From JAFGLZ01 sp964390905 (lineage in GTDB: Bacteria; Planctomycetota; Phycisphaerae; UBA1845; JAFGLZ01): 64,000 nt of DNA. The notes below the pieces were generated by a model. The model was not told where the DNA came from, did not search any database, and worked only from the letters and a program-made list of their open reading frames with translations. Below are positions 6,539 to 14,011 of the stretch, one piece after another. Positions within the stretch are counted from its first letter, which is position 1. Each line of letters begins with the position of its first letter. The translations under genes were made by a program, and so were the position numbers. The stretch spans positions 1 through 64,000 of the forward strand of contig CAYMLO010000021.1 in the NCBI GenBank assembly GCA_964390905.1, given 5' to 3'.

Positions 6539-8572
6539 TCACGATCCGGGCTGGGAAACCGAGGGGCCCGACGATGGCGGGACGTCCAAACGCGCCAAGT
6601 GTCTCTTGACCGCCGTAAGGCCCCTTCGATACCTATCCTCCTCGGGGTGGCGACGGCTCAGGGCTGCGTACTGCTCGGCCGCCCTGACGTATGCGGACCG
6701 GTCGCCGCAGGCATGTCCGTACCGGGCCAGGGCCTGCGCCAGGTGCAGATTCGGCTGGCCTGCGGTGTTCCGCTCCAGCAGGTCCAGCGCATGTCTGGCC
6801 TGGGCACGCTGGCCGAAATGAAGCAAGACCTTCACCACCGCGTCGAGCGTCCGCGGCGGTGCCCGCTCCTGCCGACGAACCATCTCCCACCCGTACCGGG
6901 CCGCTCGGGCGAAGTCGCCCCGATCGTGGAAGTACTCGAACATCGGCAGCATGCCCTTGGCGGGGACGTGGTGCGCCTGGGCCGGGTCGTTCAGGATGGC
7001 CTCGATCTTATCGGACGTTTCCGCGATCAGGTCATGCCGATCCACGGCGAGACAGGCGCCGATGAAGTGAAACAGCAGATACTCGCAGTGGGCGGGTCGA
7101 AAGCCGAAGACATTGACGTTGCAGAAGACCGCCAGCCCCGCGAGGAGTCCGACGGGCGGCCAGACCCGGCGCCAGCGGATGGGCGGCGCGAATCGCCTGA
7201 CCAGCTCGACGGCACCGAAAGCGACCATGGGCATGAGCAGATAGACGATCGGTACCCGGTACCGGGAGATCACCGGGAAGAGCGTTCCGGACAGGACGAA
7301 CGTCAGGAGCATGGCCACGTAGTAGACCAGGCCCGGCGGTGCGGTCCGTCGTCCGATCGCCAACAGGAGCCCCAGAACCCCCACCGGGCAGACCACCCCG
7401 AAATGCAACCACGACAGTACGGTCAGAAGCCGGCTGAACGCCAGGAAGTCGTACAGATCCTTGTTGAACGGGAACTCGAAGGCATTGAACGTGTAGCAGA
7501 ATCGTTTGAACAGGTCGCTCGCGAACTTACCCGGGTGTTCCCGGATGTACCTCATTGCCAATCCGGCATAGAACGCTTCGCCTTCTCGGTAGCCTGGTTC
7601 GTGTCCCAGGTGTTCGGCCGCGTAGATGATCAGAGATTGGGACAGTTCAGCGGATCGCAGCCAGGGGTTCTTCTGCAGCTCAGGCAAGAGGGGGCTGTCG
7701 GTCGTGTCCAATGACGGACGGAGCATCTGCTTCGCGTCCGTGTCGGGGTTGTTGCTGGCCCAGAAGGCGCCGGATCCCCAGGCGGCGATCAACACCGGCT
7801 CGCCGGCCACCACGATGTTCCTGAGGGTCACCGGGGCGATCGCCAATATGCATCCGGCCGCCAGGTGGACGGCCCGGGACAGCCCGGTCCGCAGGGGGCG
7901 TCCTCGCACGCCGGTAGAGGATTCCGACCGGGCGCGCTTGCGAGCGGCCCAAACGACAACCACGGCCAGTACCGGCGCGAAGGCCAGGATGTTCGGGCGC
8001 GTGATCGCGCCCAGGCCCATCAGCCCACCGCAGACGAGCCACTTCCACCATCGTCCGTCGTCCGCCTGGATCAGGACGTAGGCCAGCAGCAGGTAGAGCA
8101 CGCACGCCAGCGACACGTCGAGCAGTTCGGTGCTGAAGAAGACGAGCGTCCAGAAGACCGCGCCCAGCAGCCCTGACAAGACGCCGACTGCAGGTCCGAA
8201 GAGCCGTCCTCCAATCAGGAACAACAGTACCGGCGCGAGCGCGGCAACGAAGACCTGGATGTATCGGGCTCGAAGCGAATCGGGGCCGATCAGCTTGTAG
8301 ATCGCCGCAAGGAAGTACAGGTGTGCGGGCGCGCGGAAGTAGGGCGTCGCGGGCGCCGTGCCGTTGGCGATGGCCCGGGCGGTCGTGTCATGGAATCTCT
8401 CGTCAATCGTCGGGCACTGGTAGAGCGGGTTGTGCTGCGCCTCCTGTAGGAACCCGAGTCGCACGGCCACGGCAAGGACGTAGATCGCCACCGCCACCAC
8501 AGCGTTCTGCCGTCGCGGCCAGCGGGTGTGCGCCGACGCTTCGGGATCTCGAGTCACCTTGCGGGTCCCCAA
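6539..8572 (-). CDS. GT39-type membrane glycosyltransferase (ArnT/PMT-like)
   Basis: 677-residue polytopic protein. TM1 (about residues 25-40) is followed by a periplasmic loop with an acidic pair (CPTIDERFHD) and a short F-R-A-P-A-H segment, the layout of GT39/GT83 enzymes that use lipid-phosphate sugars. About ten further hydrophobic helices run to residue ~450. The soluble C-terminal third (about 480-677) is helical and TPR-like (RAAEQYAALSRRHPEEDRY). It probably moves sugars from polyprenyl phosphate to an exported acceptor. The TTG start at 8572 lacks a ribosome binding site; GTG at 8557 is an alternative. Confidence 0.75.
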   Translation of the reverse strand: MGTRKVTRDPEASAHTRWPRRQNAVVAVAIYVLAVAVRLGFLQEAQHNPLYQCPTIDERFHDTTARAIANGTAPATPYFRAPAHLYFLAAIYKLIGPDSLRARYIQVFVAALAPVLLFLIGGRLFGPAVGVLSGLLGAVFWTLVFFSTELLDVSLACVLYLLLAYVLIQADDGRWWKWLVCGGLMGLGAITRPNILAFAPVLAVVVVWAARKRARSESSTGVRGRPLRTGLSRAVHLAAGCILAIAPVTLRNIVVAGEPVLIAAWGSGAFWASNNPDTDAKQMLRPSLDTTDSPLLPELQKNPWLRSAELSQSLIIYAAEHLGHEPGYREGEAFYAGLAMRYIREHPGKFASDLFKRFCYTFNAFEFPFNKDLYDFLAFSRLLTVLSWLHFGVVCPVGVLGLLLAIGRRTAPPGLVYYVAMLLTFVLSGTLFPVISRYRVPIVYLLMPMVAFGAVELVRRFAPPIRWRRVWPPVGLLAGLAVFCNVNVFGFRPAHCEYLLFHFIGACLAVDRHDLIAETSDKIEAILNDPAQAHHVPAKGMLPMFEYFHDRGDFARAARYGWEMVRRQERAPPRTLDAVVKVLLHFGQRAQARHALDLLERNTAGQPNLHLAQALARYGHACGDRSAYVRAAEQYAALSRRHPEEDRYRRGLTAVKRHLARLDVPPSSGPSVSQPGS

Positions 8573-8734
8573 ACCGGACGTGGTCGAAATGATGCGTCCC
8601 TTTCAGGTCCATTGTAGGGATTGAAACACTGGCCAAGTCAAGCCCCCTACGCAGGGCGAGAAGGGCTTTTGCGGGAATGCCCTGCGTTCGTCATGGGCCG
8701 GTTCCCTGCCTGACAGGCCGCTCGGCGCAGTGCC

Positions 8735-8762
8735 TTGCCGACACCTGTCCGCCGCCTATGGT
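8735..8762 (+). promoter_or_regulatory. Candidate promoter of mqnE
   Basis: TTGCCG (8735-8740), 16 bp spacer, TATGGT (8757-8762), 50 nt before the chosen ATG. A second -10-like TATGAT begins at 8762. Confidence 0.4.
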
Positions 8763-8812
8763 ATGATCATCCTCCGGTGCGGTTGGGTGATCACGCGGGC
8801 GGAGCGCAAACG

Positions 8813-9943
8813 ATGCCGACATCGGGGCGACTGGACGATATTGCACGGAAGGTTGGGTCTGGCCTGCGGCTGGATCTCGAGGACGGCGCGCGCCTGTTCG
8901 AGTCCAACGATCTCCACGAGGTCGGCCGGCTGGCGGACGTCGTGCGGCGGCGCAAGAACGGTCGGCTGGGTTGGTACATCCGCAACCGTCACATCAACTA
9001 CACCAATTACTGCGTCCTGCGGTGCAGCTTTTGTGGCTTTTGCCGACCTTACGGTCAGGGGGCAAAGGGTGGCTACGAGCTGTCGGCCGAACAGGTCGTC
9101 GCGCGTGCGTCCGAGGCTTACGCGGGCGGGGCGACCGAGGTCCACATCGTCGGCGGCCTGCACCCCAAGCTGCCCTTCGCCTACTACGTCGACATGGTCG
9201 CCGGCATCCGCCAGTCTTGTCCGCGGATCCACATCAAGGCCTTCACCGCCATCGAGATCATCCACCTTGCCCGGATCGCCCGCCCGCGGATGACGGTGGC
9301 GGCGGTCCTGGAGCGGCTCGTCCAGGCCGGTCTGGACAGCCTGCCCGGCGGCGGCGCGGAGATCTTCGACGCTCGGGTCCACGCCGAGGCCTTCAAGAAC
9401 AAGGTCGGCGAGGCGGGGTGGTTCGACGTGCACCGGACCGCGCACGAGATGGGCATTCCCTCGACGGCCACGATGCTCTTCGGGCACGTCGAGACGCCTC
9501 AGGAGCGCGTGGGGCACCTCATCAAGCTCCGCGAGCATCAGGACGCCTCGATGGCGGGCCGGCGGGCGCACTTCACCGCGTTGGTGCCGTTGCCGTTCAT
9601 CCCGGGCGGCAGCCGGCTGGCCCGCCTGCCCGGGCCGACGGCGATCGAGATCCTCAAGACGATGGCCGTCGCCCGCCTCATGCTGGACAACGTCGTCCAC
9701 ATCAAGGCCTTCTGGCCCATGCTCTCGCCCAAGCTGGCGCAGGTAGCGCTCGATTTCGGCGCCGACGACCTCGACGGCACGGTCGGTCAGTACGACGTGA
9801 CGCATCGTGACGGCGCTCCGGCCGATCGACAGACCCTTTCCGTCGATCAGCTTCGCCGCCTGATCGCCGAGACCGGACGGATCCCCACGGAACGAGACAG
9901 CCAGTACAGGCCGATGTCCCGGGAGATGCCGGGGTCGGTGTGA
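8813..9943 (+). CDS. mqnE: Aminodeoxyfutalosine synthase (radical SAM)
   Basis: Futalosine route to menaquinone: MqnE joins 3-[(1-carboxyvinyl)oxy]benzoate to a SAM-derived adenosyl group to give aminodeoxyfutalosine. 376 residues from ATG at 8813, with GGAG 8 nt upstream. The 4Fe-4S cluster motif is C67-x3-C71-x2-C74 (CVLRCSFCGF), preceded by INYTNY. VHIVGGLHPKLPF and HIKAFTAIEI are characteristic of MqnE rather than its relative MqnC. No other mqn genes are in view. Its stop codon lies one base from the stop of the convergent sulfatase gene. Confidence 0.92.
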   Translation: MPTSGRLDDIARKVGSGLRLDLEDGARLFESNDLHEVGRLADVVRRRKNGRLGWYIRNRHINYTNYCVLRCSFCGFCRPYGQGAKGGYELSAEQVVARASEAYAGGATEVHIVGGLHPKLPFAYYVDMVAGIRQSCPRIHIKAFTAIEIIHLARIARPRMTVAAVLERLVQAGLDSLPGGGAEIFDARVHAEAFKNKVGEAGWFDVHRTAHEMGIPSTATMLFGHVETPQERVGHLIKLREHQDASMAGRRAHFTALVPLPFIPGGSRLARLPGPTAIEILKTMAVARLMLDNVVHIKAFWPMLSPKLAQVALDFGADDLDGTVGQYDVTHRDGAPADRQTLSVDQLRRLIAETGRIPTERDSQYRPMSREMPGSV

Positions 9944-9944
9944 G

Positions 9945-12029
9945 TTACCGCGTCGGGGCAGCCCACGTGCGAAGCGACGCGTCGTCCAGGGCGCCCCAGT
10001 AGATCCGGATGTCTGTCAATTCCCCCTTGAAGGGCATCGGGTTCTCGTACTTGGCGACGAACGAACCCGCGTCGGCGCCGATACTCAGCCCGTCGGCGGG
10101 CTTCTGGGCGATGAACTGTCCGTCCGCGCGGGCTACACATCGCCCGTCGACGTACAGTCGCAGCTTGCTCTCGACGTCAAGCACGCCCGCAACGTGGATG
10201 GACTGGTTCATCGGAAGGGCCTGCTTGCCAGCCACCTCGACCAGGAGGCCTTCGCTTCGGATCGCAAACCGCGGGACACCACCCTTGAGGTACAGGCTGT
10301 ATCCGAGCGACCCGCCGCCGTGGGCAACTAACACGCCGTCGCCCGCCTTCGGCCTGCACCGCGCGCCGACCGTCAGCGGCTTGGCCGATGGGTCGAGGTC
10401 CTTGCGAGCTTTCGTGTCGGGCCTCGCGAGGCCCAGCACCTGTTTGAGCTTGACCTGTCGCGCACGCTTCAGGAGGTGACGCTGACCGAACCTCGACCGC
10501 GGGGCCTCCGGGTCGGTGTCCTTGTAGTGCTTCTGGAGCCGCGTCAACTCGACTTTGAGCTTCCTGACGACGTCCGCATAGGCGGGGTCGCCGTAGACGT
10601 TCTTGAGCTCCTGAGTATCCTTCTTCAGATCAAACAGCTCCCACTCCTTGAGCAGATAGTAGTGAATCAGCTTGTAGCGATCGGTGCGGATGCCATAGTG
10701 ACGATGCACCATATGAACGGCAGGAAACTCCCAGTAGTGGTAGTAGATCGACGTCCGCCAGTCGTCGAGCGGCTGTCCTTTCAGCAGCGGGACGATCGAT
10801 CGGCCCTGCATGTCCGCCGGCGGCCTGACCCCGGCGAGGTCGAGGAACGTCTCGGCGAAGTCCAGGTTTTGCACGAGGTGCTCGTCCACCGACCCGGGCT
10901 TTGTCTTGCCCGGCCAGCGGATCATCAGGGGCATCCGCAGCGACTCCTCGTACATCCACCGTTTGTCGTACCAGCCGTGGTCGCCCAGGTAGAAGCCTTG
11001 ATCTGAGCTGTAGATCACCACCGTGTTGGCGGCCAGGCCCGACGCGTCCAGGTACGCCAGCAACCGGCCGATGTTGTCGTCCACCGATGCGATGCACCGC
11101 AGGTAGTCCTTGAGGTACCGCTGGTACTTCCAGCGGACCAGGTCCTTGCCGCTGAGCTTCGCCTTTCTGAAGGCCTCGTTCTTCGGGTCGTAGGCGGCGT
11201 TCCAGGTCTTCAGCTGCGCCGGCGTCAGGTTGCCCGGCGGCTTGAACTTCAGATCGAAGTCGGACAGGTGATTCGCGACCGTCATCTCCTGCACCTTGCA
11301 GGCGCTGGTGCGGTTGGCCCAGTCGTCGAACAGCGTGGCCGGCTCGGGGATCGTCGCGTCGTCATACATCGTCAGATGCTTCGGCCCGGGCTGCCAGTTG
11401 CGATGCGGCGCCTTGTGCTGGCACATCATCATGAACGGTTTGGTCTTGTCGCGCTTGTTCTTCAACCAGTCCAGGGCCACGTCCGTGATGATGTCCGTCG
11501 TGTAGCCTGTGTGCTTGACCCTACCCTCGGGCGTCTTGAAGGGGGGGTTGTAATAGGGTCCCTGCCCGTACAGCACGTTCCAGAAGTCGAACCCGGTCGG
11601 GTCGGATTTCAGATGCCACTTGCCGATCATGGCGGTCTGATAGCCGGCCTTCTGAAGCAGCTTGGGAAACGTCTGCTGCGAACCGTCAAACCGGACGCGG
11701 TTATCGATCACGCCATTGAGGTGGCTGTGCTTGCCGGTCTGGATCACCGCCCGACTCGGGGCGCAGATCGAGTTCGTGCAGAAGCAGTTGCGAAACAGCA
11801 TGCCCTCTTTGGCGAGTCGATCCAGGTTGGGCGTCTTGTTGATCTTCGAGGCGTACGCGCCGATGGCGTGCGAGGCGTGGTCGTCCGTGAAGATGAACAG
11901 GATGTTCGGCCGCTTGTCGGCATTCTCCTCGGCCGTCGCGCATCCCGGATCCAGGATGCCCAGGGCGAGCGTCGCCACGACCGTTCCGGCCAGAACGCCT
12001 CGTCCCTTCCTGATCGTGTTGCCGTTCAT
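9945..12029 (-). CDS. Secreted sulfatase with C-terminal LamG-like domain
   Basis: Formylglycine-dependent arylsulfatase family, 694 residues from ATG at 12029 (AAAGGGA upstream). An N-terminal export segment (about residues 12-33) is followed by RPNILFIFTDDH, whose Asp49-Asp50 bind the metal. The signature C89-A-P-S-R93 gives the Cys converted to formylglycine. The catalytic domain runs to about residue 510. The last 160 residues (LYLKGGVPRFAI, INQ-like loops, LRLYVDGRCVARADG, FKGELTDIRIYWGAL) look like a LamG/concanavalin-type sugar-binding domain. It probably removes sulfate from an extracellular polysaccharide. No FGE gene is in the window. Confidence 0.93.
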   Translation of the reverse strand: MNGNTIRKGRGVLAGTVVATLALGILDPGCATAEENADKRPNILFIFTDDHASHAIGAYASKINKTPNLDRLAKEGMLFRNCFCTNSICAPSRAVIQTGKHSHLNGVIDNRVRFDGSQQTFPKLLQKAGYQTAMIGKWHLKSDPTGFDFWNVLYGQGPYYNPPFKTPEGRVKHTGYTTDIITDVALDWLKNKRDKTKPFMMMCQHKAPHRNWQPGPKHLTMYDDATIPEPATLFDDWANRTSACKVQEMTVANHLSDFDLKFKPPGNLTPAQLKTWNAAYDPKNEAFRKAKLSGKDLVRWKYQRYLKDYLRCIASVDDNIGRLLAYLDASGLAANTVVIYSSDQGFYLGDHGWYDKRWMYEESLRMPLMIRWPGKTKPGSVDEHLVQNLDFAETFLDLAGVRPPADMQGRSIVPLLKGQPLDDWRTSIYYHYWEFPAVHMVHRHYGIRTDRYKLIHYYLLKEWELFDLKKDTQELKNVYGDPAYADVVRKLKVELTRLQKHYKDTDPEAPRSRFGQRHLLKRARQVKLKQVLGLARPDTKARKDLDPSAKPLTVGARCRPKAGDGVLVAHGGGSLGYSLYLKGGVPRFAIRSEGLLVEVAGKQALPMNQSIHVAGVLDVESKLRLYVDGRCVARADGQFIAQKPADGLSIGADAGSFVAKYENPMPFKGELTDIRIYWGALDDASLRTWAAPTR

Positions 12030-12103
12030 GTTGGTCCCTTTCACGTGCGCAAGCTCAGATCTCGTCGGCCGCCCCCGCCCTCCAGGTCCTGGCAGGCCTC
12101 CCG

Positions 12104-13342
12104 TTACGCGCCGGCGTTGTCGGGTTCCTTGTCCAGCTCGAACGCGGTATGGAGGGCGTTGAGGGCCCGCTCGCCGTCTTCCTGGCGGACGACGCAGGCG
12201 ACCATGATTTCACTCGTAGAGATGTTGAGGATGTTGATGCCCGCCTCGGCCAGGGCGGTGAAGACGCGAGAAGCCACACCCGTGTGCGTCTTCATCCCGA
12301 TGCCGACCACGCTGACCTTGGCGACGGCCTCGTCGATCTCTACTTCGCGGAGGCCCAGCTCCTTGACCAGCCCGTCGGCGACGACGCGGGCCTCGTCCAG
12401 ATCCCCCTCGGCAACGGTGAATCCGATGTTGGCCCGCCGCCGGTCTTCGTAGATGTTCTGGATGATGTCGTCGACGACGATCTTGTGCTGGGCGATCCGA
12501 GCGAAGATCCGCGCCGCCATGCCGGGCTCGTTCGGCACGCCGACCAGCACGACGCTCGCCAGATCGCGCTTCAGGGCGGCCCCGCGGACGACGATCTTCT
12601 CCATTCCCTTGGTCTCGGGCATGATCATGGTTCCTGGGTTGTCGGTCAGACTACTGCGTACATGAATGGGCACCTGGTACTTCCACCCGAACTCGATGGC
12701 CCGGCTGTGCATGACGCTCGCACCGAGCGAGGCCAGCTCGAGCATCTCGTCGTAGGCGATCTGGCCCATCTTGCGGGCGGCCGGGACGACGCGCGGGTCG
12801 GTGCTGTAGACGCCGTCGACGTCGGTGTAGATCTCGCACGCGTCGGCCTCGAGGACGGCCGCCAGCGCGACCGCCGTCGTGTCCGACGCGCCCCGACCCA
12901 TCGTCGTGATCGCGCCCTCCTCGGTGATCCCCTGGAAGCCGGCCACGATCACGATCTGCCCGGCGTCCAGGTGCGATTGGATCCGGTCGGCGTCAATCCG
13001 CTGGATCCGCGCCCGCGTGTGGGCCGCGTCGGTGATCAGGCCGACCTGACCGGCCGTCAGACTGATGGCCTCGTGGCCGGCGGCGTCGATGGCCATCGCC
13101 ATCAACGCGATGCTCACCTGTTCCCCCGTTGTCATCAGCATGTCCATCTCGCGCCGCGGTGGCTTGGGTGTGACCTCGTGGGCCAGGGCGATCAGGTCGT
13201 CGGTCGTGCTCCCCATCGCCGAGACCACCATGACCACGCGGTTCCCCTCGAGCTTGGCCCGAATCGCACGCCGGGCCGCCCGCTGGATCTTCATCGCATC
13301 CGCGACGCTCGTTCCCCCGAATTTCTGGACAATCAATCCCAT
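12104..13342 (-). CDS. lysC: Aspartokinase
   Basis: Phosphorylates aspartate to aspartyl-4-phosphate, the first step toward lysine, threonine and methionine. 412 residues from ATG at 13342, the normal length for a monofunctional aspartokinase. The kinase domain starts MGLIVQKFGGTSVAD (K-F-G-G-T-S ATP site) and has TTMGRGASDTTAVALAA and EIYTDVDGVYSTDPR. Two ACT domains fill residues ~265-400 (VVLVGVPNEPGMAARIF; VSVVGIGMKTHTGVASRVF), the usual sites of Lys/Thr feedback. A promoter is visible about 95 nt upstream; I saw no lysine riboswitch in the leader. Confidence 0.96.
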   Translation of the reverse strand: MGLIVQKFGGTSVADAMKIQRAARRAIRAKLEGNRVVMVVSAMGSTTDDLIALAHEVTPKPPRREMDMLMTTGEQVSIALMAMAIDAAGHEAISLTAGQVGLITDAAHTRARIQRIDADRIQSHLDAGQIVIVAGFQGITEEGAITTMGRGASDTTAVALAAVLEADACEIYTDVDGVYSTDPRVVPAARKMGQIAYDEMLELASLGASVMHSRAIEFGWKYQVPIHVRSSLTDNPGTMIMPETKGMEKIVVRGAALKRDLASVVLVGVPNEPGMAARIFARIAQHKIVVDDIIQNIYEDRRRANIGFTVAEGDLDEARVVADGLVKELGLREVEIDEAVAKVSVVGIGMKTHTGVASRVFTALAEAGINILNISTSEIMVACVVRQEDGERALNALHTAFELDKEPDNAGA

Positions 13343-13434
13343 CGCTTCACACACGCCTTCTGCCGGATCCGTTGACACCTCGCCGGATTCATCCGCGGGC
13401 CTCTCCCGGCGTGGAGCTCGCCCACGGCCCGACA

Positions 13435-13464
13435 ATCGTACCGTCAGAGCCGCCCACCCGTCAA
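13435..13464 (-). promoter_or_regulatory. Sigma-70-type promoter of lysC
   Basis: Minus strand: TTGACG (13464-13459), 18 bp spacer, TACGAT (13440-13435). It leaves a leader of roughly 85 nt before the ATG at 13342. Confidence 0.55.
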
Positions 13465-13493
13465 AACCCCCGGCGCAGGCCGAAGTGTTGAAC

Positions 13494-13985
13494 CTACTTC
13501 CCAAGGTCCATGCTGTAGCGCTGGTAGCCGATCAGGGGTACGAAGCCGGCACGCTCGTACATCCTTCGGGCCGGTGCGTGTCCCTCGTTCAAGCCGGTCT
13601 GGACTTCCGCGATCTTCATGCCGTGTCGGCGGAGTTCGTCCAGGACAAACGCGAGCTGTCTCGATCCGTAGCCCTTGCCCTTGTAGTCCGGGTGCACGCC
13701 GTTCTGCCCCACCTCACCGATGCCCGTCGACGCATCGACGTGCAGGCAGCAGAACCCGACGACCCGCCCGCCGGCCTCGGTGACGAAACTGTGCGCGGGT
13801 TCGGCGAACAACTCCCGCCGGATGTCCTCGGTCTTGTGTGCCTGCCACGGCCGGCCGCCGACCTGGAACCCGTACCGCTCCTCGCGAACGTACGACAGCC
13901 CGATGTCCCAGATCCGCTCGACGATGTCGTGCACCGCGAGCCAGTCTTCAGCCCGGAACGGGCGGATGTGGCCGGTCTCGTCCAT
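13494..13985 (-). CDS. GNAT family N-acetyltransferase
   Basis: 163 residues from ATG at 13985, with GGAGA 9 nt upstream. The acetyl-CoA binding motif A is clear: VGQNGVHPDYKGKGYGSRQL (about residues 95-114), with the Q/R-x-x-G-x-G/A-type loop as K-G-K-G-Y-G. Motif B follows as GLNEGHAPARRMYERAGFVP. Transfers an acetyl group to an unknown amine. It lies 26 nt downstream of the heparinase gene on the same strand, so it may be translated from a shared message, though the functions look unrelated. Confidence 0.85.
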   Translation of the reverse strand: MDETGHIRPFRAEDWLAVHDIVERIWDIGLSYVREERYGFQVGGRPWQAHKTEDIRRELFAEPAHSFVTEAGGRVVGFCCLHVDASTGIGEVGQNGVHPDYKGKGYGSRQLAFVLDELRRHGMKIAEVQTGLNEGHAPARRMYERAGFVPLIGYQRYSMDLGK

Positions 13986-14011
13986 TAGATGTGATCTCCG
14001 GATCGTCGCCG

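Noticed and set aside
13343..13493. Lysine riboswitch before aspartokinase
   Set aside because: The leader of about 85 nt is too short and shows none of the conserved lysine-riboswitch elements.
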